Source: Rhodohalobacter sp. SW132 (GTDB lineage: Bacteria > Bacteroidota > Rhodothermia > Balneolales > Balneolaceae). From it: a stretch of 64,000 nt of DNA. Numbering within the stretch: the stretch's first letter is position 1; each line of letters begins with the position of its first letter. Positions 10,028-19,287 of the stretch are shown piece by piece. The notes below the pieces were generated by a model, which was not told the DNA's origin, made no database searches, and was given only the letters and a program-made list of their open reading frames with translations. The DNA lies in NCBI RefSeq assembly GCF_003390325.1, contig NZ_QUOK01000001.1, positions 248,001-312,000 on the forward strand, in the 5' to 3' direction. Both the position numbers and the translations under genes were made by a program.

Positions 10028-10253
10028 AATATTTTAAGGGGGGATCACTTAACTACCTCCGATACGACATCTCCTATATTTTAAAATAAGAGGAACCCCA
10101 TTTTTGGCAATTTAAACCGAATTTGGTGTTTAAATTCAACCATAAAATGGTTTGTTTAAGGGTTTTACAAAGCCATCCAATAGTAATTGAAATATCTTTA
10201 GTATGAGAGTATTTTTGTATTCAATTTTATAACTGATGAATAAATAATGTTTA

Positions 10254-11267
10254 ATGAACATAGCACTCATTTTCATTTTTTCTGCTCTATTTATTGAACC
10301 ACCTATTCATTATGTAATTGATAATGATGTTGAACTTGTAGAGGTTGGTGATATTCCAATCAAAAACGAGAGAATTCAAATTTCGACTACACAATGGATA
10401 TTGCCATTTGGAGGTAATTTTTTATTCGTGCAATCCAATCCGGTAGGCGTTTCTGCAATGGACGTGGAAACGGGTGATGTAGCTGAGCTGGGATCTGTAG
10501 GGCAAGGGCCTTTTGAATGGAGAACACCGAGATATGCCCAGGTAATTGAAGATGAATTGCTTATCTGGGATGACGGCAATTTGAAGATCATTGGATTTGA
10601 TGAAACCTTTCAGCCAAGCAGGGAATTAACCGGTATCAGACACGGAGTTAGGGCAATTCAATTTACATCTAACGGACTTGCCGGTGTGCTTCATGATGTG
10701 CCAATGAGCGGGGAGTATGTAAAAATTTATAGGTTTAGTGAAGACAATCAGCCCAATTTAAAAGAATCATTTGGTGAAATCTCAGAAGAGGGACGAAAGC
10801 TGATTATGATCCTTCAATCCGGAGGAATTTTGTGGAACGGGGATGATTTGCTGTGGAGTGATCCTGCAGTGCCGGAATTGAATATTTTTAACACAAATGA
10901 AAATAAACACACAAAGATTGCTGTTCCAGATAATGATTTTGCGGTCGAACCCTGGGGGAACAGAAGAGAAAACCGGCGAAATGTTGAAGAATTTATATTT
11001 TCGAACAGCCGGATTGTCTCTCTGCAAAAACTGGATGAATTTATTCTGGTGGAAATAGAGAATTTTAGCGATGACGAATCTTCAATTAGATATCATCTAT
11101 TTGACTTTGATTACAACTATATTGGAAATGTAAATGCTGGGGAGGGTGGTTTTGCAAATTATATAAGAGGTGTGGATGATGGAAATCGTCTGCTATATTG
11201 GGGAGAGGATTATACTGAAACAGGCGAACTAAACAGTATTAAAGCTCGGGAAGTTGTTGTGAGATAG
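10254..11267 (+). CDS. Probable 6-bladed beta-propeller protein
   Basis: A 337-residue protein with a short hydrophobic N-terminus (residues 1-15) that may be a weak signal or anchor. The sequence 'GSVGQGPFEWRTPRYAQVIEDELLIWDDGN' resembles the blade pattern 'G.GPgEf..p..v....d.l.v.D' of the 6-bladed propeller lipoprotein family common in Bacteroidota. Further blades are suggested by 'NGDDLLWSDPAVPELNIF' and the C-terminal 'DDGNRLLYWGEDY'. No catalytic residues are evident and function is unknown. It stands alone, 226 bases after the T9SS gene, in a gap containing a G6 tract near 10038 and otherwise nothing I can name. Confidence 0.6.
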   Translation: MNIALIFIFSALFIEPPIHYVIDNDVELVEVGDIPIKNERIQISTTQWILPFGGNFLFVQSNPVGVSAMDVETGDVAELGSVGQGPFEWRTPRYAQVIEDELLIWDDGNLKIIGFDETFQPSRELTGIRHGVRAIQFTSNGLAGVLHDVPMSGEYVKIYRFSEDNQPNLKESFGEISEEGRKLIMILQSGGILWNGDDLLWSDPAVPELNIFNTNENKHTKIAVPDNDFAVEPWGNRRENRRNVEEFIFSNSRIVSLQKLDEFILVEIENFSDDESSIRYHLFDFDYNYIGNVNAGEGGFANYIRGVDDGNRLLYWGEDYTETGELNSIKAREVVVR

Positions 11268-11311
11268 TATATCTGTCTGTGTAGAACTCAGGTTCAAAAT
11301 AAAAAATCGGC

Positions 11312-11917
11312 TTAGTCACGAAACATCACTTCTTTCTGCAGGGCCTTCTCCAGGCTTTCTTCGTACGCTTTGGAAGAGATCTCAATACATCCGAATTGTG
11401 CCAGGTGCCCTGTGTAGAATTGAGTATCCCACAATGTAAACCCGTTTTTTTCAAGAATACGGTGGCAGTGACAGAGAGCTACTTTGTCCGCTTCTTTTTG
11501 ATGTTTAAACATCGATTCTCCAAAAAATGCACCACCCAGCGAAACGCCGTAAAGTCCGCCTGCGAGGGTGCCTTTTTCATCATACATCTCCACAGAGTGC
11601 GCGTGACCGGCCATATGGAGAACCTCAAACGAACGTATGATGATATCAGAAATCCAGGTTGTATTCCGGCTGGCACACTGCTTCATTACCTCCTTGAAAT
11701 TTGTGTTAATCCGGCAGGTAAATCTGCCCTGACGAATAATTCTCCGAACATTCCCGGATACTCTGAACCGGTCCATCGGGATAATGCCCCGCTGCCGTGC
11801 TGAATACCAGTTGACGGATTTATCATCCCTTGATTCACTCATTGGGAATACCCCTCTGCTATAGGCATCTAAAAGTGCTTCAGGCGGGATAATCTTATTT
11901 TCGGAGTTTTGATGCAT
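11312..11917 (-). CDS. aat: Leucyl/phenylalanyl-tRNA-protein transferase
   Basis: A 201-residue cytosolic enzyme that adds Leu or Phe from tRNA to proteins with N-terminal Lys or Arg, marking them for ClpS/ClpAP. Family hallmarks are present: 'LLDAYSRGVFPM' at the start, 'WYSARQRGIIP', 'TWISDIIIRSFEVLHMAGHAHSVE', 'GGLYGVSLGGAFFGESMF' and 'LWDTQFYTGHLAQFGC'. Length is normal for the short form lacking the N-terminal extension of E. coli Aat. It is monocistronic, divergent from wecB, with no neighbouring clp genes. Confidence 0.95.
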   Translation of the reverse strand: MHQNSENKIIPPEALLDAYSRGVFPMSESRDDKSVNWYSARQRGIIPMDRFRVSGNVRRIIRQGRFTCRINTNFKEVMKQCASRNTTWISDIIIRSFEVLHMAGHAHSVEMYDEKGTLAGGLYGVSLGGAFFGESMFKHQKEADKVALCHCHRILEKNGFTLWDTQFYTGHLAQFGCIEISSKAYEESLEKALQKEVMFRD

Positions 11918-12040
11918 AATTCGCGAAATAATTTATAACTGATGAGGTAACAAAATAAAGATAAGTGTTCTTGAATCGTAGCCGATCCGCAGAATCGTCA
12001 GGCATCAGAACCATTTGGTCCATTCTCGTTTAGAATAAAG

Positions 12041-12057
12041 ATTAGATCAAATCTAAT
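12041..12057. promoter_or_regulatory. Perfect palindrome ATTAGAT-CAA-ATCTAAT upstream of wecB
   Basis: A 7-bp inverted repeat with a 3-base spacer, about 100 bases before the wecB start and in the divergent aat/wecB gap. Position suits an operator, but no cognate regulator is identified. Confidence 0.3.
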
Positions 12058-12159
12058 ATAGTTCTGTATCTCTAAATTATATTTAATTGTCTGTGCCTTT
12101 AACCAGATAAAAACAAATAGTATTTTCAGGCAAAATAAATTGAACAAAAAAAAGAATTT

Positions 12160-13335
12160 ATGCTGATTGACATTATTGCAGGTGCACGCCCGAATTTTAT
12201 GAAAATTGCACCGATCATTCATGAGATTGAGAGAGAGAACAAAGAAGCCGGACTGGATATATCAGATAAGAATTATCTCCAATACCGTCTCATTCATACG
12301 GGCCAGCATTACGACAGGAATATGAGCGGAGCTTTTTTTGAGCAATTAGGTATTCCTGAACCCGATTTGAATCTTGAATCCGGTTCGGGTTCGCAATCTG
12401 AGCAAACCGGGAGAATAATGACCCGGTACGAAAAAGTACTTATTGACAGAAAATCTGATCTGTGTATTGTGGTCGGGGATGTTACATCAACCATGGCGTG
12501 CTCCATCACGGCAAAAAAAATGGGTGTGAAAATCGCGCATGTTGAGGGGGGAATTCGTTCACGTGACTGGACAATGCCCGAGGAGATAAACCGTATTGCA
12601 ACAGACAGCATCACAGATTTTTTCTTTACCACATCTGAAGTAGCGAACAAAAACCTTGCATCAGAAGGTGTAAAAAAAGAGAGGATTTTCTTTGTTGGAA
12701 ATACCATGATTGATACCCTCCTTTCAAATCTCGATAAGTTAAAAAAGCCAGGAGTTTTTGATGAAAAATCATTGAAAAAAGGTGACTTTTTTGTGATGAC
12801 GCTTCACCGGCCTGCGAACGTGGATGAGGAGAAAAAGCTGAAATCACTTATTGATAACATCGCAAAAGGTGTAGAGGGTAAAAAAATAATTTTCCCGGTA
12901 CATCCAAGAACCAAAAAAATATTGGATGATCTGGGCATTTCCCATGAGAACTTAATTTATACCGAACCGCTCGGTTACCTTGAGTTTATCTGGTTAATTA
13001 AACACTCTAAGGCTGTGATTACTGATTCAGGAGGAATTACAGAAGAAACCACAGTACTTGAAATTCCATGCCTCACACTGAGAGACAATACAGAAAGACC
13101 GGAAACCGTAACCCAGGGTACCAACGAACTGATAGGTACAGCTCCTGAAGCTATTGTACCGGCACTGAAAAAATTGATGTCAGGCAACTGGAAAAGCGGA
13201 ACTGTTCCCGAAAAATGGGATGGCAAAGCATCCAAAAGAATTGTTCAGTCTATATATGAGTTGCTTAAAGATGGTCAGTTTAAATTCTACGAACCGTATG
13301 TTGATCATATCCTGATGTTTAAAGCGGAGAACTGA
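12160..13335 (+). CDS. wecB: UDP-N-acetylglucosamine 2-epimerase (non-hydrolysing)
   Basis: A 391-residue cytosolic enzyme interconverting UDP-GlcNAc and UDP-ManNAc, the entry to ManNAc-containing surface glycans. The GT-B fold epimerase motifs are clear: 'GARPNFMKIAPI' near the N-terminus, 'HTGQHYD', 'VVGDVTSTMACSI', 'HVEGGIRSRDWTMPEEINR', 'LHRPANVD' and 'VITDSGGITEETTVL'. Its length fits the bacterial WecB/Cap5P group. No wecC-type dehydrogenase follows; the nearest sugar genes are the polysaccharide locus at 17.2-23.4 kb, which includes a UDP-sugar 4-epimerase. Confidence 0.93.
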   Translation: MLIDIIAGARPNFMKIAPIIHEIERENKEAGLDISDKNYLQYRLIHTGQHYDRNMSGAFFEQLGIPEPDLNLESGSGSQSEQTGRIMTRYEKVLIDRKSDLCIVVGDVTSTMACSITAKKMGVKIAHVEGGIRSRDWTMPEEINRIATDSITDFFFTTSEVANKNLASEGVKKERIFFVGNTMIDTLLSNLDKLKKPGVFDEKSLKKGDFFVMTLHRPANVDEEKKLKSLIDNIAKGVEGKKIIFPVHPRTKKILDDLGISHENLIYTEPLGYLEFIWLIKHSKAVITDSGGITEETTVLEIPCLTLRDNTERPETVTQGTNELIGTAPEAIVPALKKLMSGNWKSGTVPEKWDGKASKRIVQSIYELLKDGQFKFYEPYVDHILMFKAEN

Positions 13336-13613
13336 GTAGGTTATCGTTCGTTATCTTTCCGAAGCCATGTCTGAAACGTTGGCATTGATATGTACCATCC
13401 TCTGCAGAATGAAAAAAGCATGACTCAATAGAAATCTGCAGGTTTTTGTGATTTGCAAAAGCATATGAGGAAACATATTAGAGTGTGAATAACTCGCCTT
13501 GCAGATATCATTCACGAATCGTATTGTAGACCCAATTAACATCCGGCTTCTGCCGGTATTGATTGATAGGAATCAATACGGAAAAATAAGATTAACCAAA
13601 ACAGGGAAGATTC

Positions 13614-15719
13614 GTGGATCTACTTATACTTACTCCGCTGGCGGCTATTATTGCGCTTATCGCAGCTTACATCCTTGCAAGGGGTGTGCTGAAATCACCA
13701 ACCGGCGACGAAACCATGAACGGGATTGCCGATGCAATTCGTGAAGGTGCCGGCGCATATATGAACAGGCAGTACAAAACCATAACCTATGTTGCGATTG
13801 CCATCATTGTGGTTTTTGCAATTATTTCACTTCTGCAGGAAGGGCAGGCGGCAACAACCTGGTGGTGGACTACCATAGGTTTTGCTGTGGGAGCGCTATT
13901 TTCTGCATTCAGCGGATATGCAGGAATGACAATCGCAGTAAGAGCGAACGTTCGCGTAGCTGAAGCAGCCAAAAGCGGACTCCCGGGAGCCCTGAAGCTT
14001 GCATTTAACGGAGGTGCGGTTTCTGGTCTCGCTGTAGCGGGCCTTGCACTTCTTGGAGTTGCCGGATTTTTCTATCTCTTTAATAACATTCTGGGTCTTG
14101 CAGACCCGGTAAATCCACTGGTCGGATTTGCATTTGGCTCCTGCCTCGTTTCACTGTTTGCCCGGGTTGGCGGGGGGATTTATACCAAAGCTGCCGATGT
14201 GGGGGCTGACCTCGTCGGTAAAGTAGAAGCCGGAATTCCGGAGGATGACCCCAGGAATCCCGCCGTAATTGCCGATAACGTTGGTGATAATGTGGGAGAC
14301 TGCGCCGGGATGGGTGCCGATCTTTTTGAAACGTACGCTGTGACAGCAATCGGGGCAATTCTTTTAGGATACCTGCTGCCGGATGTGGCTGCAGTTACTG
14401 AGCTGGTTACCTACCCGTTATACCTGGGAGCGTTTGCAATACTTGCGAGCATCGTTTCCGTATTTTTTGTTCGAATGGGCAAAGATGGTAACATTATGAA
14501 GGCCCTCTACAAAGGCATGTACGCCAGCGCAGCAATATCAATCGCCGGTTTTGCATACATCACGTATCTTGTGTTTGCTGATTTTGATTATTCCATTATC
14601 GCACATTTAAGCAACGCCCCAACCGGCTGGCTCGATCTCTTTTATGCAACAGTCGTCGGGATTTTTGTGGTGATTGGTCTCGTGCTGGTAACCGAATATT
14701 ACACTTCTACAAAATATTCACCGGTGAAAAAAATTGCGAAGTCCTCGGAAACAGGTGCTGCTACAAATATTATCAGCGGACTTGCCGTAGGTCTTGAAAG
14801 TACGTTTGTACCAACTCTGATTATGGTTTTTGCTCTTTTCCTATCCTACATGTTTGCAGGGCTCTACGGAATTGCAGTTGCGGCTGTTGCCATGCTGAGC
14901 GTGACCGGAATCATCATCGCCATGGATACGTATGGCCCGATTACCGATAATGCCGGCGGAATTGCGGAGATGAGTAATCTGCCTGAAGAAGTTCGCAACA
15001 ATACCGATGCACTTGATGCGGTCGGAAACACCACGAAAGCGGTCACAAAAGGATATGCAATCGGTTCAGCAGCACTGGCCGCCCTGGTGCTTTTCGCTGA
15101 TTACATCTTTAACCTCGAAAAAGCGATGGGAGACGGCAGCGTTACATTTCTGCTGAACGATCCGATCGTTCTGGTTGGATTATTCATTGGTGCGATGCTG
15201 CCATTTCTGTTTGCATCCTTTTTAATGGAGTCTGTCGGAAGAGCTGCAGGTGCTGTAATCGAAGAGGTTCGGCGGCAGTTCCGCGAAATGCCGGGCATCA
15301 TGAAAGGAGAACAGAAACCGGAATATGGCGCATGTGTGGATATTGTAACCAAATCAGCACTCAAAGAGATGGTAATTCCCGGATTAATGGCCGTATTTGC
15401 TCCTCTTATTGTAGGATTCCTGTGGGGACCTCTCGCGCTTGGAGGATTGCTGATCGGTGTGATTGCATCCGGACTCATGGTGGCACTGATGATGTCGAAC
15501 GGTGGCGGAGCCTGGGATAACGCCAAAAAGTATATCGAGGATGGCAATCACGGCGGCAAGAATAGCGAAGCTCATGCGGCGTCTGTTGTTGGTGACACCG
15601 TTGGGGATCCCTACAAAGATACTGCCGGCCCATCCATCAACCCTCTCATTAAGGTAATAAATACAGTGGCTCTGATTTTTGCAACTTTAATCGCTTCTGT
15701 TGGGGGTATTCTGCTGTAA
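13614..15719 (+). CDS. hppA: K+-independent membrane-bound proton-translocating pyrophosphatase
   Basis: A 701-residue integral membrane pump hydrolysing PPi to drive ion export, with about 16 helices. The pyrophosphate-binding loops are intact: '[33 protein letters not shown]' carries the DX7KXE-type core, and there are matching Asp clusters '[16 protein letters not shown]' and '[22 protein letters not shown]'. The motif 'GNTTKA' at about residues 471-476 has Lys475 where K+-dependent enzymes have Ala; established knowledge of the family makes this the K+-independent, H+-pumping class. It starts with GTG at 13614 after AGGGAAGA. A small hairpin (GTATTGATT-N6-AATCAATAC, 13557-13580) lies in the leader, and a strong terminator follows. 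Confidence 0.95.
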   Translation: MDLLILTPLAAIIALIAAYILARGVLKSPTGDETMNGIADAIREGAGAYMNRQYKTITYVAIAIIVVFAIISLLQEGQAATTWWWTTIGFAVGALFSAFSGYAGMTIAVRANVRVAEAAKSGLPGALKLAFNGGAVSGLAVAGLALLGVAGFFYLFNNILGLADPVNPLVGFAFGSCLVSLFARVGGGIYTKAADVGADLVGKVEAGIPEDDPRNPAVIADNVGDNVGDCAGMGADLFETYAVTAIGAILLGYLLPDVAAVTELVTYPLYLGAFAILASIVSVFFVRMGKDGNIMKALYKGMYASAAISIAGFAYITYLVFADFDYSIIAHLSNAPTGWLDLFYATVVGIFVVIGLVLVTEYYTSTKYSPVKKIAKSSETGAATNIISGLAVGLESTFVPTLIMVFALFLSYMFAGLYGIAVAAVAMLSVTGIIIAMDTYGPITDNAGGIAEMSNLPEEVRNNTDALDAVGNTTKAVTKGYAIGSAALAALVLFADYIFNLEKAMGDGSVTFLLNDPIVLVGLFIGAMLPFLFASFLMESVGRAAGAVIEEVRRQFREMPGIMKGEQKPEYGACVDIVTKSALKEMVIPGLMAVFAPLIVGFLWGPLALGGLLIGVIASGLMVALMMSNGGGAWDNAKKYIEDGNHGGKNSEAHAASVVGDTVGDPYKDTAGPSINPLIKVINTVALIFATLIASVGGILL

Positions 15720-15746
15720 TACACTCATAGATTGATTCGCATTTTA

Positions 15747-15784
15747 AAACCTCCTTCTGTTTTATAACGGAAGGAGGTTTTTTT
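15747..15784 (+). terminator. Rho-independent terminator of hppA
   Basis: An 11-bp stem AAACCTCCTTC (15747-15757) / GAAGGAGGTTT (15770-15780) with a 12-base loop, followed by a T-run. It begins 27 bases after the hppA stop. Confidence 0.9.
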
Positions 15785-15889
15785 GTATCACAGATTTGAG
15801 AGGTGTAACGCGGATCGCATATCCTTTGTAAGTTCAGTTAAAACTCAAGATCAATCTATGATGTCAATCTGTGGTTGAGTATTCTAAGG

Positions 15890-16071
15890 CACAGAGCCAT
15901 CTAAAACAGATTATAAAGAGAGTTTGCATTACTGCCCGTCTGCAAGCTGTTTCTTCGGCTGACGCGGTGAAGGATACCAATTAGCCGGGAAAACCAGCCG
16001 ACCGATGGGTATCTCAAAGCATTCTGTCAATCAATAAAAAAAGCCTGTGAGCGTAAACTCACAGGCTTTTT
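15890..16071 (+). ncRNA. Possible small structured RNA upstream of a terminator
   Basis: There is no plausible ORF here. TCGGCTG (15955-15961) can pair with CAGCCGA (15995-16001), and GATACC (15973-15978) with GGTATC (16008-16013). The two pairings interleave, so they would form a pseudoknot or alternative folds. The stretch then runs straight into an intrinsic terminator at 16037-16071. The composition is more G+C-rich than the flanks. It matches no RNA family I can name (tmRNA, SRP RNA and RNase P cores are absent); 6S-like is one possibility. Boundaries are a guess. Confidence 0.3.
16037..16071. terminator. Bidirectional terminator between hppA region and the thioester lipoprotein gene
   Basis: A-rich flank, GCCTGTGAG (16043-16051), loop CGTAAA, CTCACAGGC (16058-16066), T-run. 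It ends the minus-strand lipoprotein transcript and could also end a + strand small RNA. Confidence 0.85.
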
Positions 16072-16108
16072 AGTGATTTAACAGATTTATGTAAATGAAG
16101 AGATACTA

Positions 16109-16768
16109 CTACTCCACCGTCATAATAACAGTTTGAACATCAGCAGGTGTTTCTGCAATAATTGCATATTTGGTGCCTTCTGTAAACTCAAAATCTTCAT
16201 AACCTGACTCAACAATTTCCAGAATATTGGTGACTTTGTCGTAATCAAAGTTGGGATCGCCATTATCTCTCATTCTTGGCGGAAGGTCTTCAATAGCTAC
16301 CTCGTGCATATTAAATTCAGGGAATCCTCTGAGAGACCAGATTGCTATCTGAATTTCTCGATAGGTAAGTTGCGAATCAGAAGACATCAGGTCTTCTTTA
16401 ATGTTAAGCAGGTAGTTTAACCTGTTCCAGCCTCTAACATTTAAGGTAGAGTAGAGGGATACATTCTCATATACACCTTCATTTGAATCGATCGGTTTTA
16501 ACCAATCAATACACCAGCCTTCCCCAGTTGCCCCTTCTTGAATTGTGGCATTTTGTTCGATCCCGTTAAATTCCAGGACAAAATAAGATTCAGGCCCGCG
16601 GTTAACGGTAATTGTAGAATTTTGTGCCCCCTCGATGGGGGTTACATCTTCAACAGGGTCCAGTGATTCGGAGAGATCACCATCCGTGCTTGAACTTCTG
16701 CATGATGAAAAAAGGAGTGCAAAACTAATGCTCAATAAAATAATTGCTGTTATATTAGTAACTTTCAT
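16109..16768 (-). CDS. Lipoprotein with a predicted internal-thioester (TQXA/TED-like) domain
   Basis: I start at ATG 16766-16768 (219 residues) because it immediately precedes a lipoprotein signal ending 'ALLFSSC'; a longer frame to 16870 adds an unlikely 34-residue leader. The mature part has 'GEGWCIDWLKPI' (Cys86) and, 54 residues later, 'REIQIAIWSL' (Gln140). This Cys ... Q-x-A-I-W pair, with 'WNRLNYLLN' between them, is the hallmark of thioester domains (TQXA/TED) in surface adhesins, where Cys and Gln form an internal thioester that bonds covalently to host or surface amines. Those domains are best known from Gram-positive bacteria, so the assignment here is an inference from motif and order. 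It is monocistronic, with its own terminator. Confidence 0.6.
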   Translation of the reverse strand: MKVTNITAIILLSISFALLFSSCRSSSTDGDLSESLDPVEDVTPIEGAQNSTITVNRGPESYFVLEFNGIEQNATIQEGATGEGWCIDWLKPIDSNEGVYENVSLYSTLNVRGWNRLNYLLNIKEDLMSSDSQLTYREIQIAIWSLRGFPEFNMHEVAIEDLPPRMRDNGDPNFDYDKVTNILEIVESGYEDFEFTEGTKYAIIAETPADVQTVIMTVE

Positions 16769-17240
16769 AAGAATATTAAAAGTAAAAGTGGTATTTAGAT
16801 GATATTTTGTTTGGAAAAAAGATAAATTAAGAGGCTTATCAACTCGCCTTTCAAAATAGAAACTGAACAAGTCAATTATGAATTAATTTGCTCTAACGTA
16901 CCCGTTCACACTTATAACACATACTCTATCTCTATGTTTGTTTATGGAGAATTGTATCCGGAAGGATTGGAACAAAAAAAATACTATCGGCTATGTTCTA
17001 TTAATTACAAGTTTGACGGTACTGTAACAGCAGGAATTGTTTTATGTTTCATAAGTTCTCTGGTGATACGGATTGCGTTCTCATATAAATGGAATGAAAG
17101 CCTGTAATTAGAAAAGCTTAAGTTTTGGATGTATATAAGCTTTTTTTACAGTCTTAACTTCTGAAGAATTTAATTTTTGATAGCTTATCTATTCTTTAAT
17201 TTAAGCCTTCAATTAATCAGTAAATAAAAAAAGAGATTCT
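16769..17240. other. 472-base gap between the lipoprotein and the ABC exporter
   Basis: Mostly A+T-rich. It contains an open frame without an early start codon (16826-17107). The only ATG in it, at 16934, would give a 57-residue protein with one hydrophobic stretch (about residues 33-47); there is no ribosome binding site. It ends just before a hairpin, AAAAGCTTA (17112-17120) / TAAGCTTTT (17136-17144) plus T-run. This may be a gene remnant or a short gene with its terminator; I cannot decide. Confidence 0.3.
17112..17147 (+). terminator. Terminator-like hairpin before the ABC exporter gene
   Basis: A 9-bp stem AAAAGCTTA/TAAGCTTTT with a 15-base loop and seven Ts (17141-17147). No well supported gene lies upstream on this strand. 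Confidence 0.5.
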
Positions 17241-19043
17241 TTGTCTTTAATTTCAACTATCAAATTCTATTTTTCGGTTTACCGTAGGTTTATAGGCCGA
17301 AGAGTATACATTGTATTTGTACTTACAGCCGCAGTAGCCATTGCAGAAGGACTTGGCATTACGCTTCTGTTACCTTTAATTGAAGCGGCAGATGCGGGTG
17401 GCTCAACAGATAGGGAGGTGAGCGGAGTTACAGCAGCATTGACTTCATTTTTGGATTACGTTGGAATCGGGAGTTCAATGGTAGGGATTCTTCTTTTTAT
17501 TGGTGTAGTTTTCATTGGAAAGGGTGTACTGAAATTTGGTGAAGGTGCCTATATGAGTTACCTGAAAGCTCGGCTGATGGTAGAGATTAAAGGTAAAATG
17601 TTTGATGCCTACAGTACTATGGATTACGGGTATTACATCGAAAGGAATACAGGGCACTTCATCAATATTATAAATGGCCAGATAGGGAGTTTCATAGGAT
17701 CTTTCAAAACTTTCAAAAGTTTCCTTTCCACAATTATTATGACGGTTGCCTATCTTTCAGTAGCGGTATTGCTTGCCTGGAGATTTGCACTGATGGCGCT
17801 TGTTGTCGGGGTTATTATACTTTTCCTGTTTCGGTGGCTGAATGAATTTGTTAAAGATCTTTCGAGGAAGGCAGCCGCTGAAGCCAGTGAATTGAATAAA
17901 TTTTTAGTGCAATCCCTTCAAGGATTTAAATATCTCGCATCAACTTCAGAAATGAGCTTTCTGAAAAATGGAATATATGGTAGTATTAAAAAACTTTCAG
18001 AATACCAGTACAAAAAGGGGCTGGCCAGTTCTTTTACAACAGCTATTAAAGAACCAGTTTCAGTATTATTTTTACTTTTTGTAATTATTATACAGGTGGC
18101 TGTATTCGACGCTCCTGTGGCTCCCATTTTTGTAGCACTCATTCTCTTCCACCGGGGGATGCAGCAGGTGATAGGAGTGCAGAAAGAATGGCAGGCTACA
18201 CTTGATAATGCGGGATCCCTTGAGATGGTGATCGATGAGTTTAATTCTGTGAGATCTCAACAAGAACCAGTGGGTAAGATAGAGGTCCCGAAATTAAGTG
18301 ATAGCATAAGTTTTGAGGATGTGTCGTATGCATATAATATAGATGATGGGGACGTTCTTAAAAATATCGATCTTAAGATCCCCGTAAATCAGACAGTAGC
18401 TTTTGTTGGTGAGTCAGGTGCTGGCAAATCTACACTTATTGACATGCTCACATTAATGCTTCGACCCAGGCTGGGAGAAATCTACATAGATGGCGTTGCG
18501 GGTAGTGATGTTGAGAGAAAGTCATGGAGATCTCAAATAGGTTATGTTTCTCAGGAAACCGTTGTATTTGATGATACGGTTGCCAATAACATCAATCTTT
18601 GGAAGGGAGATTATGAAAATGATCCCGAGGTGAGAGAAAGAGTTTGTGAGGCGGCTGAAAAGGCCTATGCGCTGGATTTTATTAATGAACTGCCAGACGG
18701 TTTTGATACCGTTGTAGGCGACAGGGGGGTGCGGCTTTCCGGCGGTCAGCGGCAACGTTTGTTTATTGCAAGGGAACTCTTCAAAATGCCCAATCTCTTG
18801 ATTTTGGATGAAGCTACGAGTGCGCTTGACTCAGATTCTGAAAGTTTTATCCAGCAAAGTATTGATAATTTAAAAGGGTCGATGACCGTTGTCATTATTG
18901 CGCACAGACTTTCAACCATTAAGAACTCTGATAAAATTTATGTTTTAGATGAAGGACGCGTTGTTGAATATGGGTCATATGACGAGTTAACGGTAGAAAG
19001 GAATGGTCGGTTTCGGGAGATGGTGGAAATGCAAAGTCTTTAA
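17241..19043 (+). CDS. ABC exporter (fused permease and ATPase), polysaccharide/lipid flippase type
   Basis: A 600-residue half-transporter. Six predicted helices span about residues 20-320, then a nucleotide-binding domain. Walker A 'GESGAGKST' is near residue 391, the signature 'LSGGQRQR' near 499, Walker B 'LLILDEATSALD' follows, then the switch His in 'VIIAHRL'. Homologues of this length (MsbA/PglK-like) flip lipid-linked sugars or lipids across the inner membrane. The following genes encode a Wzz/BY-kinase, an SLBB protein and a sugar epimerase, so export of a surface glycan precursor is likely. The apparent start is TTG 17241 with a weak AAGAG upstream. Lower G+C than the flanking genes suggests the locus is variable between strains. 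Confidence 0.88.
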   Translation: MSLISTIKFYFSVYRRFIGRRVYIVFVLTAAVAIAEGLGITLLLPLIEAADAGGSTDREVSGVTAALTSFLDYVGIGSSMVGILLFIGVVFIGKGVLKFGEGAYMSYLKARLMVEIKGKMFDAYSTMDYGYYIERNTGHFINIINGQIGSFIGSFKTFKSFLSTIIMTVAYLSVAVLLAWRFALMALVVGVIILFLFRWLNEFVKDLSRKAAAEASELNKFLVQSLQGFKYLASTSEMSFLKNGIYGSIKKLSEYQYKKGLASSFTTAIKEPVSVLFLLFVIIIQVAVFDAPVAPIFVALILFHRGMQQVIGVQKEWQATLDNAGSLEMVIDEFNSVRSQQEPVGKIEVPKLSDSISFEDVSYAYNIDDGDVLKNIDLKIPVNQTVAFVGESGAGKSTLIDMLTLMLRPRLGEIYIDGVAGSDVERKSWRSQIGYVSQETVVFDDTVANNINLWKGDYENDPEVRERVCEAAEKAYALDFINELPDGFDTVVGDRGVRLSGGQRQRLFIARELFKMPNLLILDEATSALDSDSESFIQQSIDNLKGSMTVVIIAHRLSTIKNSDKIYVLDEGRVVEYGSYDELTVERNGRFREMVEMQSL

Positions 19044-19287
19044 TATATAAGTTAAGGGCTTAAATTACGTTGAGATCGAAAAGAAACAATATGGGTATTA
19101 AAGGTGTTTAATACTTGCCCATATGAGTAATTACAAGGTGGATTAGGAATCGTTAATTCTCAATTAAACTCAGTTTTATTTCTGTATTTTGAATATTATT
19201 TCGAAAGACGAGTAAAAAATTGTTTTTAAAATTAGCAGCTATTTGTAGCTCATACGGATTTAAATAAGAGTAAGAGGTTAAAATATA

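Noticed and set aside
15955-16013. tmRNA, SRP RNA or RNase P RNA
   Set aside because: None of their conserved core sequences (for example the TpsiC-like arm of tmRNA or the SRP GGAA tetraloop region) could be found.
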